A model generated the notes under the pieces. It did not search any database. It saw only the letters and a program-made list of their open reading frames with translations, and was not told where the DNA came from. Below are positions 20,513-32,204 of a stretch of 64,000 bases of DNA, in pieces. The stretch's first letter is position 1. The number at the start of each line of letters is the position of its first letter. The position numbers were made by a program, and so were the translations under genes. Origin of the DNA: Acanthosoma haemorrhoidale (lineage: Eukaryota > Arthropoda > Insecta > Hemiptera > Acanthosomatidae); NCBI GenBank assembly GCA_930367205.1, contig OV884009.1, forward strand, positions 116,449,454 through 116,513,453. Reading direction: 5' to 3'.

Positions 20513-23469
20513 TATATATATTCCCATATGTATATATGTAGGCCAATGCTCAAGTCAAGATATGAAATTTTTCATGTAGGTCCGCTTAATTAATTTAGTC
20601 CAGTGTCATTAATTAATTAGCTACTTGATATAGAATATATCGAAATTCTGTAATTTATGTTAAAAAGTCAGTACGACTGGCATTGACATCGTGTTCATGA
20701 CTTTAGTGCAATCAGTTTTTTTTGAGAAGAATAGTTTGTATAGAAGTTCCACTTTATTCTGTGGTTATCAATAAAAATAAAACCATGCCTATGAAATGTA
20801 TTGGACAAATATTTTCCTATCTTACTGAATGAAATCAAACGATATTGACGTCTTGAACAACATATATCATATGTTAGAACTTTAGTCGACTATAGTTTCA
20901 ATCAAAATGCCATTAAAACTGTCACTGAAATGTTGTTAGTAATTTATTGGCCGCAGTTTAATATAGGGTGATGATATTTCGCATTTAAAGTTTCACTTTA
21001 ATGTGAGTATCTTTTATGCTTAATAAATCATTGGTATTTTTTAATGAAAATTTGGCGGTTTTATTAATAAAACCAAATAGGTAACTGAACCAATATTTTT
21101 ATAACTGATAAGAAAACTTTTTTTTAAACTATGAATGAAAACAACAAACGAGACTATAGTGACTTGTAAGAACTACTAAACGATCCATTTACAGTTATTT
21201 AGATACCTTACTAATAACTATGGTGCACTGGGTTGGATTTCATTGTTTTACCGAAGGAATTCACTCAGCTTCATAAGGGAAATCAATGAGCTACTTGAAT
21301 AAAAAACATTGCGATCCTCTCTGAAAAACTGCTATAATGCCTGTGATGGTATTTCTGCTTCATTTAGACTCAGACTGCGTATGTTGTCTCGGTATTTTAT
21401 CACTTTTTCACAGATTGCATCGGATTCAAAAGAATTTTAGTTTGTGAGTTTAAGCAGTATATACAGGGCAATAATGGGCATTAAACTATTTCGAGATAAT
21501 AAGCACTAAACTAGTGTAAATAGATCATTACTTAATAGCTAATGCCTCTTGAATTTATTAATGATAATTTGTAAAGATTTATAGTATAAGCGAATAAGGG
21601 TATAATTCAAGTGCTTTAGTTATAGACTAATCATTTCTGGTGAGTTATGTTTTAAATCACCCTAATAAAACGCCATAAATTTATTATCACCCTGATTAAT
21701 AACTAATAAGTAATAATAGTAGGTGAGTAGTAGGCAAAGGTGAATTATTCAACTACAAAAGAAACTACTAACTTTAAATATCAAAAATCTTATCGCCTGT
21801 AATTTGCGAAAGGTTCAAAATCAGTAAAGCGGGACTGTTTTTTTCAACGTTTAAGTTTGTGACAAATATGTTCTCGAATATACCAGGGATGCAAAATAAT
21901 TGGAATGTTTTTTTAAAGGAACTATTTCAAATTGGACTCAAGTCCAATAAATATTTTTGTTTTTTCAAATATTCTAAAAACCAAGCTTATCCAAAAACTT
22001 CAAAGGCTTTTAAAATGTGTATTTCCTGGAACAGAAGAAATAATACACTTTTTCAATAATAACTTGAATGGTCTGACAGTCATATTAAGACGTAATATAG
22101 AACAAAAAGGAGACACTCATTAAAACATATAAACTAGTTCCATGCAATTATAAATTCCTCGTATAGAATAAGAGAACCCAAGTTGTGTCTGCAGTAACTC
22201 AACATATTTTAATTAGGTTCTAGTAATTTCTACAAGAACTTTTTTCTTATATAAATTATGTGTTGGTGTTAGATTACTTATATTTTACATACCTGGAATA
22301 AACCTTTAAAATTTATCGGTTTTTTTATTAAAGACTGTCCTAAATGATAAAAGACAAACAAATCACGATAGCCTTTTACATCTTTCAAAACCGAGCGTGT
22401 TCTTAAGCAATAACAATACCAGTCATATTACTAACTTGTATCTTCAAACCTTTTGAATCACATGTAAGTACATACCTAAAGTTTAGCAATAATTAAGTAA
22501 AACGATTCGTTCGATTTCGTGCTGGCACAATAGAACTCGTTCATATGATTCGATACCATGCATAGAAATGAATCTCACAGCTCGAGATAAAACTGAATGG
22601 GCATCCTAAGGTCTTTAGAGACAAAATCACGTCTCTATGGTAATGTTTTGTGAAAAACCTTTAGCGAGGGTGGGGGTTGGGGTAGGCATTATGTCCACAA
22701 TTTATTTTAGCGCCTATACGGCTGCATACGCTGCCTAGTTCACAGGGGTAGCTCCCATCGCATTTTATGCTATTTACTTTTTTATCAGGTTGCCAATGTT
22801 TTGTTCAAAGCACGGTCGTATTGAAGGAAAAAAAAATTATTAAAGTTATGGCGGCATTGGAGATTCAGCCACTTCACACCAAGAAGGCAGATTTTATCGA
22901 AATAGCTTTGTGTAAGAAAAGGTCTTTTCTATCATCCTGCTTGAACAAGTTGGTCGGGGCTTTCAAAGTTTTCTCTTCCACCACCGTCGAACCAGTAAAC
23001 AATGTAGCATCCACTTGTGTCAAAATCCTATTTCGCACATCCGCATGTACTTGTTTTGACATTGGTAGTGAAAAACTATATTCTCTGTCCTTTAAGCTAA
23101 ATTAACATTTGGGTAAAAATCCAACTCACGAGCTTTCCCTAATTTAAGCTCAGGGCCATTTTAGATGAGAAGTAATTTTATCTAAGGTTAAAGAAAAAAA
23201 TTAAATCAATTGTGATCCGTCAAAATAGTGGCACAATCAGTAGTTACGTCAAGGCTTATTACTATTATACATTTTTATAATTGCACTCCAATAATGTCCT
23301 AACATATAGTACATAATATTAATAAGGACACCGAGACCTTTTGGTACTCAGCTTAAGAACATAATAATTATTTTTCAAGTACTCCGTTCAGCACCCTACA
23401 CTAAAGAGGCATGCATAATAGAGAATAATTTTTTTTCAAAAAGCAGTTCATTTATTCTCACCAGGTTGA
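20513..23469. other. AT-rich DNA, unassigned
   Basis: No gene recognised. Frames open on both strands at 22840-23105 (minus 62 codons from 23062; plus 112 codons) sit in a slightly GC-richer block but match no family I know. Confidence 0.5.
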
Positions 23470-23560
23470 GTGAACCAACTCCTAAAATACAATCATTGGT
23501 GGCCCGGGAATCGAACCCAACAAAGGGTAGGAAACAGAGGCGGCTGGAGATCCGAACAAG
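23470..23560 (-). repeat. tRNA-like (SINE) fragment with B box
   Basis: On the minus strand GGTTCGATTCC (23507-23517) is a perfect pol III B box, and the flanking GGG and CCC can pair as a T-arm. The sequence continues GGGCCACCAATG rather than as a tRNA acceptor. No clear A box is seen in the ~60 bp upstream, and a cloverleaf cannot be closed, so a decayed tRNA-derived SINE is likelier than a tRNA gene. Confidence 0.45.
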
Positions 23561-25439
23561 TGTGGTGTACAAGTGTAATGTGTTTGTTACTGAACAGATA
23601 AATTTAGTGAAACTTGAGTAGTACTCATAAAACAAGCCACGTTTGTTCAATGTCCCAGTGTTCCTTGTTGGTTGAAGAAACTTTCATGCTTTATGATTTA
23701 AAGCAAACGCTTTCTTAATTAAACTGAGCTATCTAATAAACATAAATGTAATTAACATAGCACGCTACAAGTGTGTTTTTTTAACACTGTTCGAATTCCA
23801 AGGAGATCTCCTAAAGCCTTCATCAGCTACACGACCAAATGGAATATGTTTGCGTATATAGTCACTCATGTACAAATAATTCTACCTAATTTTATTTTTA
23901 AATTTTTTATTCTTTTTTAAGCGCCTTGAGTCTGAAAATTTTAATTTTATGGAGTAATTTTATGAATCCATAGGAATAAAATGTGTTTTTTGTGATGTTT
24001 TTAATGTACAATTTACTTCTACATTTGGTTAAACTCTATTGTTCCATTGTTCTCCCCTGCGTTAATTATAAATAACTTGTAACCAGATTTTGTAATATAA
24101 TTAAAGTGGAATTTAAGAAATTAGGAGTGTGTTTTGTAACTACAATATTTGCAAGACAAGAAGGCATTAATAAACATTCAACCCACGATGCTATTATAAA
24201 TGTGTTTAATCACGTTTTTTTCTCGGTTTTTAGCATGCTCAAATCTGTCACGTACACGGATATTTCAGAAAGAAAACTTTGAAACTTGAATGCCCAATGG
24301 TTAATGTAATAATTGATTGCTATTATTTCAAATTCATTCGTGAGTCATTTGTAGATAATAATGAACTTTGAGTAGGCTGATACATCTTAAAAACCTCTGT
24401 TCAGTTATACTACTAATTTTAAATTATTAAACATAGAATACGCAACAGAAAACAGAATCATACAGTGTTGCTGCTTGTCTTGCTAGTAAAGACATGTACA
24501 ACGCATACTTCTAAGATTAAATTAATAAGTTGGATCCCAGTCTCGTTATTTTATAGCTGTGTCCCGTATGCGTTATTTATCATTCATTTACTTTTAAAGA
24601 GCGATTTAACAAGTTATATTTTATGTTATCTTAATTTGAGCATGGTATCCAACATAAGCCGGAGTGCTAACTGCCGTTGAGCAAGGCTCTAAGAATCGGG
24701 GTACAGCCTGTTAAATACCCTTAATAAATTCCTCCTTCAGGTATCTAATGGGACAGGAGACCATATTGGCGTCGTGGTTCACACCGGGACCCACACTGTT
24801 ATAAATCTCAACAGCTCCTAGATAACAGGTCTATATATTCACCGACAAGCCGCTCCCTCCGTCGGAATAAATAATTTTCACCTCACATAAATGTAAGGAT
24901 ACGTGGAGCATGAAGAGGCTTGATTTATCCACCGATATGTCAGTGCCACGATAAGGCCGGATTTGTAACTGCATTTGCTCCCTCTAACCCACTCCGCCAT
25001 TCGTCTCTTTAGCAGGCTTCCTGTGAATCTTTAGCAAATAAACATCAGAAAGAAGATGGAGTAAAACAAAATAATAAGTAACTTATTTTGGAGTAAATCC
25101 AAACAGGCTTGAGTATTGCCAGCAAAATGTATGCATACAATTTTCCAAGTTTCGCCAAGTGGCCCATACACCTTCAAGACTTTAACACTGATACAGAATC
25201 CTTAAAAAACATTAAATTCATAATTTGGCAGTAACATTGTTTGTTTGCCCAATTAAAAGGATTATTTTTTTCTTGGATGTCGAAGAAATCCTCCCCTAAG
25301 AATAACAAGAAGGAACATACTACAAATGTCTGACTGAACAAAAAGATCCATAACATTATGCAGATTTGATAAGCTAATAAACAGTACTATGTAAAAATGT
25401 ACAATACGATGTGCTATGGGTATGTACTTATAAGATTTA
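23561..25439. other. AT-rich DNA with one GC-richer block
   Basis: No gene recognised. 24690-25020 is GC-richer and has no recognised motif. Confidence 0.5.
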
Positions 25440-26050
25440 TTCACAGAAACAGAACCTACAGAAAAAATTTAAACAAAAATGAACAGAGACGAAAACAAAT
25501 AAATAAATAAAACATAGACATTACGGCAAGGGGAGAAGAGCATATGAGGTTGCTGGGATGAATGAAAAAAATTAATAATCAGAACAATAAAGATGAATTA
25601 TGGATGGATGGATTGGAATAAGAAACAGGTCTCATAGATTGGGAGAGTTTATGAACTACGAATATCGATGGGAATAGAGTTGCAAGGGTTTGTGGCACGG
25701 ATAAGAAAAGAACGCTCAACGCAGATTTTTGAGAATGGGAATAAAGGTCGGAAGGAGAGGATCTAGTATTGGGGCATTTAATCACTAATTTGTATTTGGA
25801 GGGAGTCGTAAAGCTATGGGGGCTTTTTAGTCATCATGCTACTGAAAAAGAGGGATCCAAGGAACTATTGGCGACGGGCGGAAGGGCGCAGACACCCCAA
25901 CAACGAAATGCGACAGTCTCTGGGGATACCGAGCATAAATCTAAGAAAACAATTCATCAGCCGGTTTATGTGAACCTCGAGATCCCAAGAGAGACCACCA
26001 TACACCAAGCAACAGAACACAAATTGGGAGAAGAGAACACATGATACCAG
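25440..26050 (-). pseudogene. CR1/Rex-like non-LTR ORF2 C-terminal relic
   Basis: Read downward on the minus strand with several stops tolerated, the frame gives FLRFMLGIPRDCRISLLGCL, then RRQ and a stop, then SLFFSSM, LYDSLQ, and finally CVERSFLIRATNPCNSIPID followed by IRSS. This order (FLRF..G..RD, RR, LFDSL, RSFL.RA...WNSLP.DIR) is the C-terminal signature of CR1/Rex-type reverse transcriptases, with the Trp of WNSLP lost. Stops at several codons show long decay. The polymerase core is absent. Confidence 0.6.
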
Positions 26051-26677
26051 GAGTTGGTGCGTATTACGGAATCCTATTACAGAACAATGAATGTTTTGAA
26101 AAATTATAATAAAAAAATAAGAGACTGACTGATGATTGCGGTAAGAAGTGAAAATAAAATAATCATTTCATATCACTTCTGAGATTTGTATTCGTACACA
26201 CATTTCAATAATGTGTAAACTTGAGAAGAAAATACTTGGAAAACTGCAATTATTTGAACATATGAAAGCGACAGTGACACATAAGTGTGAGGGAACTAAT
26301 GTCCGATATAACGCCTCGTTTACCCCCGATTCTAATCTCAGCTGTGTAAATGCACTACTTATACATGTCATTAACATTTACGTGCTAATGTTCCTAGGAG
26401 AGGTGAGGATAAATATATCAACTAATTATTACGAAATAGTAAACTATACGTTCCAAAGACTAAACAATGTTGCTGTATGGAATGTAAAGTTTTAACTTCG
26501 AAACGTACAATTAAATGAATACTGTTCTCTGCTCTTTTTAGTTGAGGGGAATTTGCATAAAAATTCACAACGAGGAAACTAACATAGTGTATTTATTTCA
26601 CTATTGAGCAAAGTAATTTTTGGAGCCTTCTCTTATTATGTATTAACACAAATGTTTACCTATATAATTTCAATATA
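26051..26677. other. AT-rich DNA, unassigned
   Basis: No recognisable content. Confidence 0.5.
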
Positions 26678-26679
26678 TA

Positions 26680-26801
26680 CGAGGGTGGTCTGAAAAGTTC
26701 CCGACCTAACAAAGCTTTTATTTTAGCTTTTATTTCACTAGATTTTATTTATTTTATTATCATCTTCATGTTGAGGTCGCAAACTTTTCAGACCACCTGT
26801 G
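26680..26801. mobile_element. 122-bp mariner-type MITE
   Basis: Terminal inverted repeats share GGTGGTCTGAAAAGTT, a 2-base mismatch, then CGACCT..AAC, about 30 bp in all. TA dinucleotides at 26678-26679 and 26802-26803 are the expected target duplication. The interior is AT-rich and non-coding. The TIR text GGTGGTCTGAAAAGTT recalls mariner-family ends. Confidence 0.88.
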
Positions 26802-27146
26802 TAGCAGCAACTCGCTATTTTAGACTTGTTATCAGTACAATTAACAGTTTTCTTTACTGTTTTATTTTGTTTTAAATTACTGCGGTTCTATTTACGAACT
26901 AGTGTTACATCCGGAGACAGTGGTCGTACATTGTGCCATGTCGGGTAAGAGGTTAAGAATGAATACAACACCCTCACTCCGCTCATTACTAAGTGAGGAG
27001 CTCACTCAGTTCTTCCTCTAAAAAAAAAGAAGAGTCACATATATATTGATATAATGTATCAGTCAGCAATAATATGACCAAGTCAAGAAAATAAAGCAGA
27101 TTGTGTAGAGTAGCTGGGACGGCCAGTTTGGAAAGGATCAAGAAGG

Positions 27147-27290
27147 TTTGGGATTAAAATAGTCTTTCAATACGTTGGAGATATACCGGGTGCTGAAGGG
27201 AAGGAAAAAAAGGAAGGAGATTTGGGATTAAAATAGTCTTTCAATAGGTTTGGAGATAGACCGGGTGCTGAAGGGAAGGGAGTGTAAAAA
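27147..27290. repeat. Two-copy tandem duplication, 74-bp period
   Basis: TTTGGGATTAAAATAGTCTT and what follows, through CCGGGTGCTGAAGGGAAGG, occurs twice in a row with a few differences. Confidence 0.85.
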
Positions 27291-27759
27291 ATCCGCTGAG
27301 CGCATTTTTGCAAGGAAGATGAGTTTTAATGGTCTTAAACTTTAAATCTATCGTTCTTGCCAAATAATTCAATGCCTCCATTGTTTTTACATTGTAAGCT
27401 ATAAATGGCTATGAGTAATGATATTACTAGGAGTGAACTGTTAGAACGTAATTTTTTGGATATTACTTATGGTTTTTAGGGACTATATATGAACTAAGCA
27501 AACTGCTCACAAATTGAAGTGGAGCACCTATTTATTCAATATATTACATATTAGGTTATTGGCTTAAAAAAAGACACCTGAGCGAGTGTTGAAGGAAACT
27601 ATTTATTCCTTGACCATTGAAAAACAATCAAATTTAAATTTATGAGGTTTTTTAAAAACTGGCGTTTTTTATTCATATTTAAAAGTATTTAGTAGGGCGT
27701 TGGGCCTCTGCTTCGAATTAAAGATACACATCGTTGTTTCATACTCCTTATAAGACTTC

Positions 27760-28190
27760 AAATGTAATGTTGCGGCAAAGAAGCCCATTCCTCAATTAAT
27801 GCATCAACAATTTTATCAAAGTTATCTGGACAAGGCGAATGGATGTGTAACTAGGGCTGGAGTTTATCCCAAACATGTTCAATGGGATTCATGTCAGGCG
27901 AACATGCGGTGGACCAATGGTCATTCCTCGACTATATCAGCAGTGTTGTTCGATTACTCGATATCCCTGCCCAGACCATCATCCATGTATAACCGTATTG
28001 GTTCAGTAATACCTCCATCAAGTCGCTGGTTTTGCTTATTTCACAATGTAAAATGTGGACCCCTGTTGCGTCCTCAAAAGTGCTTGGAGTTGTCGAGCTG
28101 TTGCCTCGTCGTACTAGTCCTGATTTTCAAATATCGGTCGTGCTTAAGGGTAGTTTTCGAACTCGGCCTCCTCCATTAGCGCCTATTCCC
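27760..28190 (-). pseudogene. Tc1-type transposase fossil (1)
   Basis: On the minus strand, frames give ATG..H-type helix-turn-helix text (SSTTPSTFEDATGVHI), then WMMVWAGISS, then, around 27890, RPDMNPIEHVWDKLQ, and finally IVDALIEEWASLPQH. The last two are the hallmark DDE-region and C-terminal motifs of Tc1 transposases. The section between the DNA-binding part and WAGIS is missing and stops are present. The first catalytic Asp is not seen. No terminal inverted repeats were found. Confidence 0.8.
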
Positions 28191-30053
28191 TGATAGCCTG
28201 ACCAGGCTCTGCGTGAGAGCAACCACGAAAGAGCTAAAGCCCTCCCTAGTTCTTCAATAGGACATTTTAATTTTAAAAAGCTGTATGGTGCATTGGCTAA
28301 ATGAGTCTTTATGGTGAAAGACGAATATTGATTTCTTTAGGTGATTGAATTCAGATTAAATCCCGATGGCGTAAATAAAAGGAATTTATTTTTGTTTACT
28401 TTTATTTTATTAATCCTCATAGAGATTAAGATTAATATAAACATTGTGGATAGATTGTAAGTTTGTTAAGGAGTTTAGGTTATACAATTAAGCAACAACA
28501 TTATTATTTTAAAAAAAAAAACATTTTTGATATGGTGGAATAACCGTTGATATTTGTTTAAAGTTAGTTTTTTCCTGTTTATTTTAATTCCTTTTTACTA
28601 TTGTTTTATTTACTTATTTTCGATTAATTCATATTTAAATTAGACGAAGAAAAAAAAATAACAAAATTCAACATACACGTTGAATGGAGCATGAATGAAA
28701 CTGAAAATAAGTCAATTTTGTTGAAATGAAAGCCCGTGGTCCTAGGGTACCTGCCCCCCCCCCAAAAAAAAAAAAAAATAACGAAATATTTTATAATTTT
28801 GAACTTGTATTGTTGCAAAAAATTGATGTTACATAAATATTTAGTAATAATAAAACATTCCATAAAGAAATACAACTGAAAGCCAATTTTTTTAAATGGC
28901 AACTCATAGATGTGGCAATCCGAGTTATATTTGCAAGGATTAATCAAATCCTTACAGAGGGGTTTGGTCATTTTTTAGGATACAGATTTGATTCTCGTAA
29001 TTCACAATAATTTTTTGCTTATTAAATAGTTATGTTATGTATACACTCTTTCAGTCGTTTTTTAGTTGTGACGCAGGCAGCTAAGGTATACAATGCTGGC
29101 AAAACAGAGATATTCACAACGAAGGATTTCACACCCAATTGGCAACCTAGAATGTTGCTTTTGGTGTGAGCCATCAAACCATACACCTTGACACTCAACA
29201 TGGAATATGTGACAAATCATTCTTGATTATGCTTCTAAGTGGTAAAATCTTTTTCAATGGTAAAACCTCCGAAAAATATCGACCTTTTAATCTGAAACAA
29301 GTAGTCGGTTCATCAAAGCCACTGGAAACTTTCGTGTTCTCATTTAACTTGAGTATATGTTGACGTGCAGGTGCAAAGAAATTGAACTAATTGTAAATTT
29401 ATTTTCATTGCACCCGAAAATATATTTAGTATCAGCTGGAATACTTGTTGAGTTGAAATAATGATTTTCTGGGTCCCATTTTTTTCTTCGTAATTTAAAA
29501 GCATTATTATTATTCGTAAGGCATAAGCTCAGTTGATGATAATTCTTTCCTCAGTTGTTTGGCGCATGTCAAGATTTGATTTATTTCTTGAATGAAGCTG
29601 ACAGACACGTTCATTCACTGCAGCCAATGGTATGTTGTCCATAAGCATCATGCAACTTTTTGACCTATCAGTCGGACATGGAAACAATAGTTTTAACCCC
29701 ATACCTGTCAATTAAAACTGACTTAACAACTTTATTTCCTATTAGAGCTCCTCGATTTGATTTAGTTCAGCCAACCGTTTAGCCAAGTAAGATACTTCTA
29801 ATGAGCATTGATAATAATGGATCTTTAAGACAACTCTACTTTGACAGAGAATTTTATTTATAAAACTTCCATACTCAAACTCGTTAATAAGAGAAATATG
29901 CTATTACATTGAGACGATATATCCACAAACAACATTTATTGTGAGCATAACATCTAATGTTTTAAAATTAGTAACAACTTGATTAATATTTGTTTATTTT
30001 CTTTTATCAATTTATTGTTTTGTTATAATTCGTTCTGTAAAACAAATGTCACT
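28191..30053. other. AT-rich DNA, unassigned
   Basis: No gene recognised. An A run of 14-15 and a C run of 9 lie at about 28756-28780. Confidence 0.5.
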
Positions 30054-30641
30054 TAGATTGTGCTTCTACACTTTGATCTTAGCCAATAGGCCGAGATGCG
30101 ATAATTACAATGATCTGAATATACCCTATATTCTTGAACTCATCCCTTCCAAGTTCATAAACTTCCATAGTAACCTATCCAACCACCTAATTCCCTAGCA
30201 CAGTCATTGCACTGCACCACTCATCCCTATAAGCCTCCTCGGAGATTAAAACGGCAGTGGCCTCGTGACCTGCTATAATTAAGTGTTAGTGGGAGTCCTG
30301 GCAATGCCCAGTTTCTCTAATCATGTCCTGAGCGTCTGTGGCTCTCGCGCTCTTGGTCAGCCTCCGCTGGCTCTTATTCAGTGACGCGGCTGACGTAGGA
30401 GCGTGGGAGACTCTCCAAGACTCCACTTCCTTCTTCGCACGCGAGGGAGGTGACAACCATGGACTTGGGGGGCCTCTGGGTCGTTCGTAAATATTGTATG
30501 AATGAGCGAGTGAATGATGAATTGTAAATATGGTATTAATGATAACAATTATCTCAATTACTTATTGCCCAATAAGGCAGATTGTAATTCTATCTCAATA
30601 AATTGTTGAATAAAAAAAAAAAAAAAATAGATTGTGCTTCT
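30054..30641 (+). mobile_element. 5'-truncated Jockey insertion with U2 snRNA piece at its 5' end
   Basis: A perfect 14-bp target duplication, TAGATTGTGCTTCT, lies at 30054-30067 and 30628-30641. Between the repeats are an antisense U2 fragment (30066-30102), four unassigned bases, then about 520 bp matching the last ~180 bp of ORF2 and the whole 3'UTR of the family, ending in an A tail at about 30612-30627. It has no intact coding sequence: the ORF2 tail is out of frame after a one-base loss near 30188. Confidence 0.9.
30066..30102 (-). ncRNA. Antisense copy of U2 snRNA nucleotides 1 to ~37 (fragment)
   Basis: On the minus strand this begins exactly at the U2 5' end (ATCGC...) and reads through GGCCTATTGGCTAAGATCAA and AGTGTAG. 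That is the start of U2 snRNA, with two or three differences from the U2 sequence I know. The CAAAG spelling fits insect U2. It ends precisely at U2 position 1 where it meets the Jockey part. It is a reverse-transcribed fragment, not a working snRNA gene, because the rest of U2 and any promoter are missing. Confidence 0.85.
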
Positions 30642-32188
30642 GAGTGAAGGTCTGTACAATGAATCTTTAGAATTGACTACGTGCCTACGCTTAATCGGTT
30701 ATAAATTATCCTTCTGTGTGCAAAGAATATCTACGTAATTCTAGACCTATTCTTTCGAAATCAATAAACGATTAATATGTTAATGTAAGCCTGTTCACTG
30801 CACAGTATAGCCAACTGCCCCTTAAAGTATGTCCCTACTTACCAGTTACATCGGCCATAACCTGTATTCGATACGGCCAATGGCCATCGCCGAAGAGATA
30901 CTGTAGTGGCCCTTTCAATGGACCTTTGCAAACTTTCACTTTAGAAAAACTTAGACTTGTCGCTTTATAAAAGCTACTGACGCTCAAAACATTTTTTAAC
31001 AAGTTTTCAGACCCTTTTCATTTTTTAATTTTAATCAAACTTAAATTCAGTTTGGTGAGAAAATGTGGTTTTTACAGAGCTATATTATTGGGAGTGTGTT
31101 TAACACTAACCAAATTGGATATTGGTTGAGTTTATTTTATAAAAATTGTGGGATTATGGCCGTATTATACACTATCATACAAATAGTTTTTTGTATATAA
31201 AAGATCTCGAAGTACCATTATTATTGATATATATCATTTGCTGCAACATTAAAGGACTATAATTACATACAGTTCATTTTAACTGTCATTAGATCCGTTT
31301 TTACAGCAATAACGAAACCCGTTATTATTATATGATAAATAATACAATACACCTGTCTTTCATTTTGTTTTAATGAAATGCAGCTGTGTCCTTGTTCAGC
31401 AAACATTCCATTCAGAGAAAAAACTATAGTAGGATGTGGAAATCAAAAAGACTACCGGACGACAAAGCTATTTTATATAAGTAAACACTCCTTCCGGAGA
31501 CGTGTGCAAACGTCATTCCTATTGACATGAGCAATCGATTTTTCATCAGAAACCGTGAGCTTCGTATATATGAATTTCATTTCATTAGCTCTGAAGCACT
31601 TATTCTAGAGGTAACACTGAGCTTAAATTGTGTATACATAATTAATATTTGTATTAGGAGTGATTTAAATAGTTTAAGAGATAAGTATGAACAAAAGAAA
31701 GGATTGCAGAACGCAAAGTATCCAGAGAAACTTGGACCCCGCGAGCGAATACTAAGGATAACAGATGCTTAAAGATAATAGATAGTTTTAGAATAATCGT
31801 CAAAACGAAAAACATCGCTACATTATATCTAAAGTGTAATTTGTTGAACCATCTCTGTCACTGAAAATCTCACAGTCACGCCTTTTCGAAAAATAAAAAG
31901 TTCATTGTTATCGACCCTAACGATATTAAATACATCATAAATACTATTGTGTTCATTTTTTTTTATTATTGAGTTCATTTATCTTTACCGTCTATAATGT
32001 GTTCAGAACAATGGGGTAAAGTTTAACTCTTAAATAGGTTATGAGCAATGGAACGAGAAAGATTAAAACTCATAGAAGACTGGGTCAGCTAATAGAGACA
32101 GAGTTACATTAGAAATATTTATTTCCACAAACTTTAAGTTTTCATTTCCTAACTAAAACAAGCAGAACCCAAGTACCCAAAAGTTGTC
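30642..32188. other. AT-rich DNA, unassigned
   Basis: The frame 31527-31772 (81 codons) is unrecognised. Nothing else stands out. Confidence 0.5.
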
Positions 32189-32204
32189 TCTACCTTTAAA
32201 ATTT
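32189..32204. repeat. 5' target-site duplication of second Jockey copy
   Basis: TCTACCTTTAAAATTT, repeated exactly at 34573-34588. Confidence 0.93.

Noticed and set aside
22767..23105. 112-codon frame (plus) and 62-codon frame (minus) at the same place
   Set aside because: Neither resembles a known protein, and both strands are open over the same GC-richer block, so I cannot choose either as real.
25769..26044. 91-codon plus-strand protein
   Set aside because: It lies opposite the CR1/Rex-like relic, which explains the region better on the minus strand.
30066..30102. Functional U2 snRNA gene
   Set aside because: Only the first ~37 nt are present, in antisense, inside a retrotransposon insertion.
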